35,535 bases of DNA from Mesostigma viride (Eukaryota; Streptophyta; Mesostigmatophyceae; Mesostigmatales; Mesostigmataceae), in contig RPFO01000970.1 of assembly GCA_009746045.1 (NCBI GenBank), forward strand, positions 1 to 35,535, given 5' to 3'. The stretch's first letter is position 1, and the number at the start of each line of letters is the position of its first letter. Shown in pieces: positions 24,808-32,759 of this stretch. A program made the position numbers and the translations under genes. The notes under the pieces were generated by a model. The model was not told where the DNA came from. It saw only the letters and a program-made list of their open reading frames with translations, and did no database searches.

Positions 24808-25414
24808 GACAAGGATGGCGAAAAATTGTCCTTAGTTACTCTTAAGAGAAAGAACGGACAATTTTTCGCCACCCGCCACCCCTTGGCGCGGGTCATAGGA
24901 GGTGTGTTGTCAAGGTGTGACAAGGATGGCGAAAAATTGTCCTTAGTTACTCTTAAGAGAAAGAACGGACAATTTTTCGCCACCCGCCACCCCTTGGCGC
25001 GGGTCATAGGAGGTGTGTTGTCAAGGTGTGACAAGGATGGCGAAAAATTGTCCTTAGTTACTCTTAAGAGAAAGAACGGACAATTTTTCGCCACCCGCCA
25101 CCCCTTGGCGCGGGTCATGGGAGGTGTTTGTCAAGGTGTGAGAGGATGGCGAAAAATTGTCCTTAGTTACTCTTAAGAGAAAGAACGGACAATTTTTCGC
25201 CACCCTGCCACCCCTTGGCGCGGGTCATAGGAGGTGTTTTTGTCAAGGTGTGAGAGTGATGGCGAAAAATTGTCCTTAGTTACTCTTAAGAGAAAGAACG
25301 GACAATTTTTCGCCACCCCCCCCACTGGCCGGCGCTGAGGTGGCGTGGGTTGTTGGAGGTGGCGAAAAATTGCACGTACTTACTCTTAAGAAAAAGAACG
25401 CCCAATTTTTCGCC
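24808..25414. repeat. Array of six 54-nt hairpins (111-bp satellite)
   Basis: Six copies of a 54-nt inverted repeat lie at 24817-24870, 24928-24981, 25039-25092, 25148-25201, 25261-25314 and 25361-25414. Copies 1-5 have identical 15-bp arms (GGCGAAAAATTGTCC and GGACAATTTTTCGCC) around a 24-nt spacer that contains the palindrome CTCTTAAGAG. Copy 6 keeps the outer 12 bp of both arms. Hairpin length is constant while the distance between copies varies (111, 111, 109, 113, 100), so the hairpin is the conserved part. The first three copies also share the spacer and create a spurious 37-residue peptide repeat. Confidence 0.93.
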
Positions 25415-25587
25415 ATGTCCTCGCATGGTGAGGGAGGCGGCGAGGGCCGCGCGGCGGGGTGTGACCGGAACCGGATCGACGTCTACTCGAAGACGAGGAG
25501 ACAGTGAGCGCGACGTCTTGGAGGTTGTAAACCGTTTTTACAAAGAAATGCATGGCAGAAAAACAGGCTTTTATTAAAATATTAAAA
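25415..25587. other. Junction between the hairpin array and the viral element
   Basis: GC-rich sequence gives way to AT-rich sequence near 25530, just before the 3' end of the minus-strand helicase gene. No terminal inverted repeat of the viral element can be identified without seeing its other end. Confidence 0.4.
25570..25575 (-). promoter_or_regulatory. Possible polyadenylation signal AATAAA
   Basis: AATAAA on the minus strand, 12 nt past the TAG stop (25588-25590) of the helicase reading frame. A similar AATAAA (31002-31007 minus) overlaps the stop codon of the ATPase gene, which supports eukaryotic-type 3' processing of these viral genes. Confidence 0.4.
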
Positions 25588-26364
25588 CTACTTATCCGCT
25601 CCCTGCAGGAAAGGAGCGATTTCATCCATCGACAGGCCAGACAACGACGTGATCGAATAATCCTTCTCATCGCCCCACCACGAGGGTTTATACCTATCAA
25701 GAAACGCATGCATGTCCGCCTTCGAAATTTCCAAGCAACCACCGCCACGGCTATTGCCCTTCGACCCCTTGGCATAAATTCCTAGAGTCGGGTTCAACAA
25801 GCTGTTGATGAGACCGCTGCATTGTGCAAAAGACAAACCACCAGCCTCGCCTGCTCGCCGCCGGTATCCAAATGTTGAGCGCATGAACCAGGCCTTGTCG
25901 GCAATTTCGCCGTCAATTCTATTCCCTAGTGCAATCGTCTCGTCGCGCGTCAACTTCATTGTGAGATTGGACGGATCAGCCGTCGTGATGAAGTCGATGA
26001 TAGGCGTCCCTTCTAGTAGCTTGAGCGTAATGGCCAGAGACTGTGCTAGTCCAAAACGAGAATACGCCTTCAGATCAAACAAGGACTCTGACTTCTGCAG
26101 AATCAACAGATTGTCTCTAAAATGCTCCTTGGTTCCTAGTCCCGTCAACTTCGAATATTGCCGAACGCCAACGTACGCCTTCCTCCCCATCTCCTTGTCC
26201 AGAATTTGAGGGAGCTCGTCGTCGATGAGATCATACGGAATCTCGTACAACCGATGAGTCAATTCGTACACCGCCTTCAGACGCATTTCGTACGGTGAAA
26301 GTGGAACCGTGCCGCCGATTCTCCCCTCTAGATCCTTGTACTCCTCCTCGCTCAGAAGCACCAC
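25588..26364 (-). CDS. C-terminal part of the viral primase-helicase
   Basis: A 258-codon frame with a GTG as its first possible start. Coding-like sequence continues upstream in this frame to about 26405, where it meets the end of the helicase frame (stop at 26388-26390) in a run of six C. A one-base frame change there would join the two, so I read this as the C-terminal region of the same protein rather than a separate gene. I recognise no domain: it is mixed helical sequence with a glycine-rich patch (GSKGNSRGGG) and an acidic C-terminus. A separate unknown gene remains possible. Confidence 0.6.
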   Translation of the reverse strand: MVLLSEEEYKDLEGRIGGTVPLSPYEMRLKAVYELTHRLYEIPYDLIDDELPQILDKEMGRKAYVGVRQYSKLTGLGTKEHFRDNLLILQKSESLFDLKAYSRFGLAQSLAITLKLLEGTPIIDFITTADPSNLTMKLTRDETIALGNRIDGEIADKAWFMRSTFGYRRRAGEAGGLSFAQCSGLINSLLNPTLGIYAKGSKGNSRGGGCLEISKADMHAFLDRYKPSWWGDEKDYSITSLSGLSMDEIAPFLQGADK

Positions 26365-26387
26365 CTCCCTGTCCTTGTCTGGATCTT

Positions 26388-27482
26388 CTAGTACCGGAAG
26401 CGGGGGGCGTCGATGTCCCCCAACTCCTCCACTGCCGACACCTCCACGCCGTAGTCCTCCGTCAGTATCTTGATGAGATTTCCCTTGTAATGGGACCTCG
26501 ACACCGCGAGATCTTGCTGGTTCCGGCAGAAGAGGCGGAATTTGGGACAGTTTCTGTCATAGATACGCGACTTGTCCGCGCTCCAGTCGCAGACTACGTC
26601 GGCGTTGTCGAACAGCAGCTGGATGAGCGCAGTGTCCCCCGCGATCATGTTCTCGACGATCGTACCGTAGTCCGTTGGAGGCCTGTCAAGAAGCGAAGTC
26701 GTGTCTCGATAGAAGATGACCATCTCTCCCTTGACTAAGTGGCGCACCCTGAAAATTTGCTGGAGGGTTGTCGTGTAGCTCGCGTAGTGGTCCCCGTTGA
26801 TGAAGAGTCCCACCATGCTGTCGAACGTGTGCTCCGTGTAGCTGACTCCAACCGTGATCGTTGGGCTGAAGATCAAAAAGTCCAAGTCAGCCCACGCAGC
26901 ATTCGCGCCAAACTCCAGATCCTCCTTGCTCGTCAGACTAGTGTAGAGACGCCCGTTCTTGCGCTTGTCGATGAAGGGTTTGAGTGCCTCATACGCCATG
27001 GCGGCCTCTTTTTTGCCAGACATTGGGCAGAAAATCCTCTCTCCGGCCTCTATCCTCCTCTCACACTCAGTAACAAACCTGTCCACGCAGACCTTTCGCC
27101 AGTTCTTTTCTGATGTCACATCCACCCATCGCAGAGTCCTGTTGGTAGGGCGCCGGAAGGTGTTGCAATCCACCTCCATAGTATCCGCCGCGCGATAGGC
27201 CGCTATGAACTCGTATACCTTTCGAGTAACGGTAGCGTCTAGCGCAATCACGACCTTGGACGTCTCAATGAGCCTGATGAACTTCCTCAACACCTCGCGC
27301 TTGTATTTCACGTGGCCCTGCGAAATCGCGGTGAGGGTGTTATATATTTCGTCTAGGATGAGGAGATCGAACGGTTGGTCTGTGACGCGCAAGATGCTGT
27401 TAAGAACGACCAGCACCCTGTCATCAGACATCATTCCCTTCGGACCGCTGAGGTAGTGACGGAAATTCGGGTCACTGGACAA
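26388..27482 (-). CDS. UL9-type SF2 helicase module of the viral primase-helicase
   Basis: This frame holds the middle of an SF2 helicase: a Walker B motif LLILDEIYN (residues 40-48), motif III-like VIALDAT, and motif VI QQIFRVRH near the C-terminal side. The order and the QQI.RVR form resemble herpesvirus UL9-like origin-binding helicases, also found in giant viruses and protist mobile elements. The Walker A motif is in the neighbouring upstream frame (27431-29017). The listed start is a TTG; coding-like sequence continues upstream to about 27530, so this is a frame-shifted continuation and not an independent gene. The helicase would unwind DNA at viral origins. Confidence 0.8.
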   Translation of the reverse strand: MSSDPNFRHYLSGPKGMMSDDRVLVVLNSILRVTDQPFDLLILDEIYNTLTAISQGHVKYKREVLRKFIRLIETSKVVIALDATVTRKVYEFIAAYRAADTMEVDCNTFRRPTNRTLRWVDVTSEKNWRKVCVDRFVTECERRIEAGERIFCPMSGKKEAAMAYEALKPFIDKRKNGRLYTSLTSKEDLEFGANAAWADLDFLIFSPTITVGVSYTEHTFDSMVGLFINGDHYASYTTTLQQIFRVRHLVKGEMVIFYRDTTSLLDRPPTDYGTIVENMIAGDTALIQLLFDNADVVCDWSADKSRIYDRNCPKFRLFCRNQQDLAVSRSHYKGNLIKILTEDYGVEVSAVEELGDIDAPRFRY

Positions 27483-29017
27483 GATATGGAACGCGTTGTC
27501 CTCCCATGCAATCGTCCTCCCGCGCTCGCCAGAGACTTGTAGTTGCGATCCTCCTCCTTGGACAGGCTGATGTTAGCCACCATGCAGCACACGCGGATAC
27601 CTGGATCCCTCCTCACCGCCTCGTTGACGAGTTCACGAATCCTCTCAGATTTACCTGTTCCGCAGTTGGACTGGACGAGGATGGTGCTCTTATGCGGGCC
27701 TCTAAATAGCGCATCCCAGCTGAAAGGCTTGATTTTCTCGGACGAGTACGTGTGAGTGAACGGCACTTTGTCCGAGTCCGCGAGCTTCATCACGGGCGGG
27801 GAGATCTCGATGAATCGGTGCTGTGAGTCCTGGTGGCATCTGTACTGTACAGCGCCATTAGGGAGTAGCAGGTTATAAGGCCCGTTGTTGTCGTGTATCT
27901 TGAGGCAGATCCTGCATAACGGATCCACAGAGTCGACGGAGTACTTGACGAACGTTGCGACACCTCGATCGGATTCTTTACAGGTTGTGCGCATAAACTT
28001 GCATCCAGGCGAAAACTTTTTCATTGCTTCGATGGATGGCGAGATGTCCAGGCCCTGAGGTGGTTGGATAGTCTTCCCATACCCTCGAAACACTGTATGG
28101 CTCGTTTCGGATAGTTCCGCATCATCGACATGGGGGAGCCGGGTCAGTCCCTCTTCGTTGAAGACAGTCACCAAATATTCGCCGACGTCGGAACTACCCC
28201 CTGGGACTGGGCGGAGGTACGCGTCATCGCCGCTGTCTCCGCGCTTCTTCATCCCTATCATGCGAAAGGCCCGGTACCTCGAATAGATCATTCTATCGTA
28301 GCAAAACTTGATGTCGTGTTTAGGCGCCCAAACGCCAGTTGTTTTCTCCACAATCGGGTTCCCGTTCGCGTGCATGTCCTCCCAATCCTCTTTCGAGTGC
28401 TGGGACTTGACGAGTCTCTGGCACACCTCAGACTGATATCCTGAAGATAAATCCATCGCGCACTGAAGAAGAAACGACTGAAAAAGCTCTCCCATCTTGA
28501 CACGATCCTCCATTGTCGGGATGTAGATCGTCGGCACCGTGACATGAACAGAGTTCTTGAAAATGCCGCTCCTGACGCGATGGCCAACAAGGACCCGCAT
28601 ATCTCGCTCTTCGTCAACAGTTATCTCGTACATGTCGTTGAAGAACATCGATATGGCCGCTTTTGCGTACTTCTCCAGCTGGTAGTCCATGGGTTCTTCC
28701 GTTTCCCAGTCAAAATCGAAATATGGGACGACACTCACGTCGGGGGATAGAATTTCTAGCAAATGCGGATCGCTTGTTGACAACTCTGCGTGGGTCTTGA
28801 TCAAGTCCTCCCTGCACCCAAAAGCGGCATACATGTTCGTTTTTTTGTACGTGTTCAGCGCCATGAGGTACTTCATTCCACGAGAGCGACCATACGCCTC
28901 CGAAGCGTCTTGGGGTTTTTCCTCTTCGTACGAGTACATCACCCCCGGCGTCCGAGCAAAGAAAGGGGTATCTTTCGACGCGAACCACAGAGGAACGAAT
29001 TCCGCGGCGGTCGACAT
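27431..29017 (-). CDS. Viral primase-helicase, N-terminal part (AEP primase and Walker A)
   Basis: I chose the ATG at 29017 (MSTAAEF) over the upstream frame extension, which is arginine/serine-rich and unlike the rest. Archaeo-eukaryotic primase motifs are visible: D101-F-D103 (metal binding), S156-V-H158 (nucleotide binding) and D241 before a Y.RYRAFR block. A zinc-knuckle-like cluster follows (C368, C371, H375, C394, H400), and then a Walker A motif SNCGTGKS (450-457). Primase fused to a UL9-like helicase is a known architecture in large DNA viruses and related mobile elements, where it primes and unwinds DNA during replication. After about residue 498 the frame reads into unrelated sequence; the true continuation is one frame over. 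The whole protein to 25588 would be about 1140 residues. Confidence 0.85.
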   Translation of the reverse strand: MSTAAEFVPLWFASKDTPFFARTPGVMYSYEEEKPQDASEAYGRSRGMKYLMALNTYKKTNMYAAFGCREDLIKTHAELSTSDPHLLEILSPDVSVVPYFDFDWETEEPMDYQLEKYAKAAISMFFNDMYEITVDEERDMRVLVGHRVRSGIFKNSVHVTVPTIYIPTMEDRVKMGELFQSFLLQCAMDLSSGYQSEVCQRLVKSQHSKEDWEDMHANGNPIVEKTTGVWAPKHDIKFCYDRMIYSRYRAFRMIGMKKRGDSGDDAYLRPVPGGSSDVGEYLVTVFNEEGLTRLPHVDDAELSETSHTVFRGYGKTIQPPQGLDISPSIEAMKKFSPGCKFMRTTCKESDRGVATFVKYSVDSVDPLCRICLKIHDNNGPYNLLLPNGAVQYRCHQDSQHRFIEISPPVMKLADSDKVPFTHTYSSEKIKPFSWDALFRGPHKSTILVQSNCGTGKSERIRELVNEAVRRDPGIRVCCMVANISLSKEEDRNYKSLASAGGRLHGRTTRSISCPVTRISVTTSAVRRE

Positions 29018-29367
29018 CTTAGAGTTGTGTGAGCGCGAGAGTGTGGATTGTCGGGGAGAGTCCGCCTTTATCCCCGTGGGAGATCTCCGACGGGGAATCA
29101 ACTCGTGTCGGCTTGTCGGTCACGTCGTGTCGGTCGACCGTGTCGTCATGCAGGTTGAAGTTCGAGACCATGTTGGAAGGCTGTATATCGTATGTTTAGA
29201 AAAAAAAGTTTGGATTAAAAAATATTCAGTTCGTCTAAAAAACACACAAAACTCAAACCTCGAACCTCGAGAAAATGATCCCATGGAACTTTTTATTTTC
29301 ACGCACATTGCATGCATTTTAGAATACACTTTTCGACATTCATGACAATTTCCCACGGGAAAACTAT
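29018..29367. other. Intergenic region upstream of the primase-helicase
   Basis: About 350 bases between the recombinase stop and the primase-helicase start. The part at about 29190-29345 is AT-rich and could hold the minus-strand promoter; no specific box can be named. A 14-bp palindrome (TTTCCCACGGGAAA, 29349-29362) lies just past the recombinase stop and may mark its transcript end. Confidence 0.45.
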
Positions 29368-29645
29368 CTACTTTTTCCTAGGCCTCAGCCGACGCCCGCC
29401 AGTCTCGCCACCCCCCTGTCGCTCGTAAAGGGCTCCTGTGAGCACGTCGTGTCCCATCAAGTCACCAGCCCATTTTCGCTTCTGCCACGACGCGCCCTTC
29501 AAAAAACGGGTGATGTAGGCCTGCCTCGTTGCATCGATTCCGTGGTAGATGCGGTTATAGCGGTTGCTATACAGGGTGTGATCTATTGGATTGCCCGGAG
29601 ACCTCGGGTCCTCGAATACGTACGCCTCAGTGGTTAGCTCTCGCC
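29368..29645 (-). CDS. Tyrosine recombinase, C-terminal catalytic part (out of frame)
   Basis: Read from about 29645 to a TAG at 29368-29370, this frame continues the recombinase of 29634-30446. It contains the second catalytic arginine (in TRQAYIT), the catalytic histidine (MGHD) and the nucleophile tyrosine (LYERQ), then a basic tail. It has no start of its own and joins the upstream frame in a run of six G. With the joined frame the complete R-K-R-H-Y set is present, so the enzyme would be catalytically plausible if the frame is bridged. It would catalyse integration and excision of the viral DNA. Confidence 0.72.
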
Positions 29646-30446
29646 CCCCAGTGCGTTAATCAGCTTAGAGTACCCATCTGGGATCTTGAAGTCATAGACG
29701 CCGAAAGTCTCTCGCGTCTTGAATTTTTTGATGATGATGCGATGCTCGCTAGGAATGTATCCGTTCTCGTGCGGCCCGAGCTCGTCGATAGCCCCGACGA
29801 CGCGCATCTGATCGTGGTCGTACCTGGTCGGAGGCAATTTCTCACCAGACAGATAGAGAAGACCCATCAGAGCTGCGTCGGAGGCCGGGTCCTTTTTGTA
29901 CTCGGCGGCGGCGATCCGCTGGAGCTGCTCGTACGTGTGTCTCAGGGGCTTGTTCTCGGCCCTGTAGAACTTCCTGTCGAGATCGCCGACCTTCAGCTCA
30001 CCGACCCGGGCAGCGTACGCGTCCGTCACGTCGCGTGGGAGCCTCTTCTCGGATGGCATCATTCGATTCACCCCGTTGACGACTCCAAGAAGGTTCTTCT
30101 CGTTCTCCCTCCACGCGTCCTCTTTCGAATGCGCGAGATTGCGTTTGGGTTCCGAGGTCTCGTGGACGACGCGAAGGACAAGGGCGGTGTCGGCGAGGCA
30201 GTCGACCGACTCGTCTTGCGAGCACCCCATTTTGTCGAGGAGAACTCGCAGCCTGCCGATGTAACCTTTCGCGGTTCTGCGCGTCGCCCCGCGCTCTTTC
30301 GAGGGCCTGCCAGGCTCGTGATGCTCTGGCCGGGCATCCGCTGCGGCGACGGCCTCGTTGAACGTCCAATATCGCCCATCGCTAACTCGCGCGGTAGTTT
30401 CGCCGGGATGAATCGGTTCCGGCGAGGGTGGAGATGTCGCCTCCAA
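29634..30446 (-). CDS. Tyrosine recombinase (integrase), N-terminal and central part
   Basis: The frame is open from about 30470; the first possible start is a TTG at 30446, so the true N-terminus is uncertain. A helical core-binding region (about residues 55-180) is followed by the start of the catalytic domain: first arginine R208 in PPTRYDHD and the catalytic lysine K243 in FKTRETFG. The frame stops at TAA (29634-29636) before the remaining catalytic residues, which lie in the -1 frame down to 29368. The family resembles tyrosine recombinases of polinton-like viruses and related protist elements. It sits between the DNA-replication gene and the packaging ATPase, all on the minus strand. 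Confidence 0.75.
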   Translation of the reverse strand: MEATSPPSPEPIHPGETTARVSDGRYWTFNEAVAAADARPEHHEPGRPSKERGATRRTAKGYIGRLRVLLDKMGCSQDESVDCLADTALVLRVVHETSEPKRNLAHSKEDAWRENEKNLLGVVNGVNRMMPSEKRLPRDVTDAYAARVGELKVGDLDRKFYRAENKPLRHTYEQLQRIAAAEYKKDPASDAALMGLLYLSGEKLPPTRYDHDQMRVVGAIDELGPHENGYIPSEHRIIIKKFKTRETFGVYDFKIPDGYSKLINALGGES

Positions 30447-30981
30447 GCCGATTTTGTCCGCGCACTCTGGTTATTTGCGATCCATCGGTCACTCGGATTC
30501 CAGACGCCCTTCTTGACCTTGCTCTTGGCCGAGATGCAGTTCGTCTGGTCGCGGGCGATGGCTCGCCTCTTCGCCTGGGCCCGTCGCCACTGCTCGCGAC
30601 GCTCTTACAGTCACCGTCATTTGATGACTGAACATTAGACAATTTTTTTGCCCGTGGCTTTTTATACCCCACGGGGTGGATTCTTGGGCGTCCTCTGGGC
30701 CGCTTTGGTTCGTGTCGTTTTTCCGTTTTGGAGGGTAACCGCCCACGTGGACGCCTGCGATCGCTCACCAAGGCGAGGATAGCCAATCGGATTTCGGGTT
30801 TCATATCGTGACAGGTGGACGGAATCGTGTCGTTGTGGCCAGCTTCTTGAAGGATCCTAACGACACGTTCTAACGTTTTCTGTCCGAGACGAGATCCCGC
30901 GCAGTACCGAAGCAGTGCTTGAGTGTCTAGAACGTACTCCTTCTCGACGCCAGTGTATCGTTTTGCGGGCGAAGGATTCAT
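30382..30981 (-). CDS. AT-hook protein or N-terminus of the recombinase
   Basis: ATG start at 30981, 21 bases from the ATPase stop. Residues 1-75 are helical and unassigned. Residues 75-105 contain two AT-hook-like motifs (RRPRGRLPSK and KRPRGRPRIHP), which bind the minor groove of AT-rich DNA. After about residue 118 the composition becomes arginine/serine-rich and looks out of frame. The neighbouring frame over 30604-30455 looks more protein-like (for example EQWRRAQAKRRAIARD) but begins right after a stop and has no start codon. The simplest reading is one gene from 30981 through the recombinase to 29368 with frame changes near 30607 and 30457; a separate short AT-hook protein is the alternative. 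Confidence 0.6.
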   Translation of the reverse strand: MNPSPAKRYTGVEKEYVLDTQALLRYCAGSRLGQKTLERVVRILQEAGHNDTIPSTCHDMKPEIRLAILALVSDRRRPRGRLPSKTEKRHEPKRPRGRPRIHPVGYKKPRAKKLSNVQSSNDGDCKSVASSGDGPRRRGEPSPATRRTASRPRARSRRASGIRVTDGSQITRVRGQNRLGGDISTLAGTDSSRRNYRAS

Positions 30982-31002
30982 GTTATATTATAATCAGAGA
31001 AT

Positions 31003-31887
31003 TTATTTTATCGACAAGAAAACATTGAAGTTCTTTCGAAACATTTTTTTCGGGTCGCGTTGGTCGAAGTCGATCCCGAAAAAACTATGAGGGTCGTCCT
31101 TGACGGCGTGATCCCACAGCGCGAGAAACTCGTCTGGCGCCACGGCTCCTGCGCTCTCTTCCGCGATCTGACGCGCGGCCCTGTGGTCTTTTGTGCGAAA
31201 GAGAGCCAGAAAACTGATATTGGCTCGCACTGCTCTAGGGACACCACCGCTGGTGTACGCTTGCGTAAGGAAAATCATACTCGTTAGGAAATGCCTGTGC
31301 TTGAAAGCAAAAGCCGCGACAGCGTTCTTGGAAGAGCTTTGGTAAAGTGCGCTCCCTTGCATATCGTCAATCAGAATCAGTGAGCTAGGGGGGCCGTGCT
31401 CGAACCTGGTCTCGGGTTTCGTCCAGTTCATGGCGTCTAGACGCAGATACATCGACAGCTCCATCAAATCTTCGTTTTTCTTTCCGTGGACGTATTCGCG
31501 TTGAAACGTTTCCCACACCCTGAGATCGTCCTTGTACCGCTCGTACTCGTGGAGGTCAGATTTGATGTGATCCACCATTCCATCGAATGCCAGGTTGGAG
31601 TACACTTCCATCTCCATCACTGGCTCTGTGAGCTCTTTGTACTTTGGCTCCGTGTGTGCGGATCCACTGATAAGGTAGAGCTTGTCGAATGAGTTGTTAG
31701 TGAAATAAGTCTTCGCCATGTTGACCGCCGCGGTTGTTTTTCCCGAACGCCTCGCCCCACAAAAGTTGGCAATGAAGTGCAAGCTCGGCATGTTTTGCGG
31801 GGCGGGACGCCGAGGGGCGTATCGCTGCTTGATGTCCCTATTCTCCAGCGATTGAATTCGTCGCTCTTCGATGACAGCCATTACCAT
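31003..31887 (-). CDS. A32-type genome-packaging ATPase (FtsK/HerA superfamily)
   Basis: An intact 294-codon frame. Walker A is GARRSGKT (residues 44-51), Walker B is LILIDDM (170-176), and a sensor region FLTQAYTSG (206-214) is followed by PRAVRANIS with possible arginine-finger residues. This layout is that of the A32-like ATPases that pump viral DNA into capsids in polintons, polinton-like viruses, virophages and giant viruses. The length suits a small member. The listed ATG at 31887 overlaps the end of the upstream gene by 7 nt; an ATG at 31881, overlapping the stop as TAATG, is equally likely. The stop lies inside an AATAAA signal. The intact frame contrasts with the broken neighbours. 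Confidence 0.9.
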   Translation of the reverse strand: MVMAVIEERRIQSLENRDIKQRYAPRRPAPQNMPSLHFIANFCGARRSGKTTAAVNMAKTYFTNNSFDKLYLISGSAHTEPKYKELTEPVMEMEVYSNLAFDGMVDHIKSDLHEYERYKDDLRVWETFQREYVHGKKNEDLMELSMYLRLDAMNWTKPETRFEHGPPSSLILIDDMQGSALYQSSSKNAVAAFAFKHRHFLTSMIFLTQAYTSGGVPRAVRANISFLALFRTKDHRAARQIAEESAGAVAPDEFLALWDHAVKDDPHSFFGIDFDQRDPKKMFRKNFNVFLSIK

Positions 31888-32417
31888 TTTATTCCTCCAA
31901 TGAAGCGAGGAGGGATGCCCGGATGGCGGCCATGCGAATCTGAGTCGTAGGGGGTCATCGCGACAGGGGGCGGGGGTGGCGGTGGAAGCTGGCGGGTCTT
32001 GATCGGGGGTGGCGGGGTGTCCGGCTCTGACTCCTTGGTTTTCCCCCGTCTAGGTTTCGGCGTGTCGGCGGGTGTCGAGGCGACGCTGTCTTCCGCAAGA
32101 AGGCGTTCGATGCGCGATTTATTTCGAGCTTCTTGCAGCTCGAGTTCAACGAGCCTTTGTCGCTGGATTTCCAGTTCCTTCGCGAGGACCTTGCGCTTCG
32201 TTATCTCTGCCTCCTTTTCATCGTTCCGTCTCTTCTCCCTCTCTGCCTTTGAGCGCTGTTGATAAATCCTCATCTTGTCACGTAGGGCCTTTTTCTGTTC
32301 GTCGTTCAACGGCTGTCCTTTTCGAATCGTCCTGACCAGGTCCACCTGCTCTTCCCGCGTCTCGGCGAAGGTCTCGTCCTGGAAGCTCATTGGGGTCTCT
32401 GAAGCCTCAGAGGCCAT
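31881..32417 (-). CDS. Coiled-coil protein with proline-rich tail, unknown function
   Basis: An intact 178-codon frame from an ATG at 32417. Residues about 40-110 are highly charged (KAEREKRRNDEKEAEITKRK and similar) and should form a long coiled coil. Residues about 118-160 are low-complexity and proline-rich (two proline runs), ending IPPRFIGGIKW. There is no signal peptide or membrane segment. It is the first gene of the minus-strand cluster and overlaps the ATPase start, so the two are probably co-expressed. A structural or scaffolding role is possible but I do not recognise the family. Confidence 0.7.
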   Translation of the reverse strand: MASEASETPMSFQDETFAETREEQVDLVRTIRKGQPLNDEQKKALRDKMRIYQQRSKAEREKRRNDEKEAEITKRKVLAKELEIQRQRLVELELQEARNKSRIERLLAEDSVASTPADTPKPRRGKTKESEPDTPPPPIKTRQLPPPPPPPVAMTPYDSDSHGRHPGIPPRFIGGIKW

Positions 32418-32441
32418 GTTTATATTCTACGTAGATAATAA
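32418..32441. promoter_or_regulatory. Divergent promoter region of 24 bp
   Basis: Only 24 AT-rich bases (including TTTATATT and GATAATAAA) separate the ATG of the coiled-coil gene on the minus strand from the ATG at 32442 on the plus strand. Both transcription units must therefore share this spacer or use promoters inside coding sequence. Confidence 0.5.
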
Positions 32442-32759
32442 ATGGTCGTGCTTACAACCCTGAGCAGACCGACAAACCTCGCCACCGGGTTAACGCTCGA
32501 CCCCGAAATGGAGGAGCGTGTTTCTGCTGTCGAAACGGACATCGACGGGCTTGAGACTAGCGTGTCGTCGCTTCTGAGCAAGTCGCACCCATTTGATGAG
32601 TCGCTTGTCGTCGACGGATTCAAAATTTTTTATCCAAGCCAACCGACAAATTTGCGAATCGGAGACGATTACGACGACGAAACCGCGAGTGACCCATCGG
32701 AACTCGTCTACAACCTCGTCGTGAACGGGTATTCGTATTTCAAGAAGGCACTACGATAG
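32442..32759 (+). CDS. Putative viral structural protein, N-terminal part
   Basis: ATG start directly after the divergent spacer. The N-terminus (RPTNLATGLTLDPEMEERVS and following heptads to about residue 50) looks like the short coiled coil that begins fibre-like or other trimeric virion proteins. It is followed by mixed beta-type sequence. The frame ends at a TAG (32757-32759), but the coding pattern passes into frame 2 near 32740. This is the first piece of a gene that continues to the end of the window in several frames, at least 1030 residues in all. The family is not recognised. Confidence 0.6.
   Translation: MVVLTTLSRPTNLATGLTLDPEMEERVSAVETDIDGLETSVSSLLSKSHPFDESLVVDGFKIFYPSQPTNLRIGDDYDDETASDPSELVYNLVVNGYSYFKKALR

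Noticed and set aside
24712-25176. 154-codon ORF with a 37-residue repeat
   Set aside because: The peptide repeat is a translation of the 111-bp hairpin satellite; the same region is open on the minus strand too.
24817-25414. Bacterial-type rho-independent terminators
   Set aside because: The hairpins lack a proper U tract at a gene end, occur six times in tandem and are in eukaryotic DNA.
26388-27482. Independent helicase gene with its own TTG start
   Set aside because: It lacks Walker A, which is at the end of the upstream frame, and coding-like sequence extends above the TTG; a split gene explains this better.
27500-27530. Canonical ribosomal slippery site at the first primase-helicase switch
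   Set aside because: The sequence there (GGGAGGA) does not satisfy the X XXY YYZ rule, nor does the C run near 26405, so only the recombinase site was kept.
29529-30638. Plus-strand ORF of 369 codons opposite the recombinase
   Set aside because: It is the antisense shadow of the recombinase and AT-hook frames, which carry catalytic motifs; it has none.
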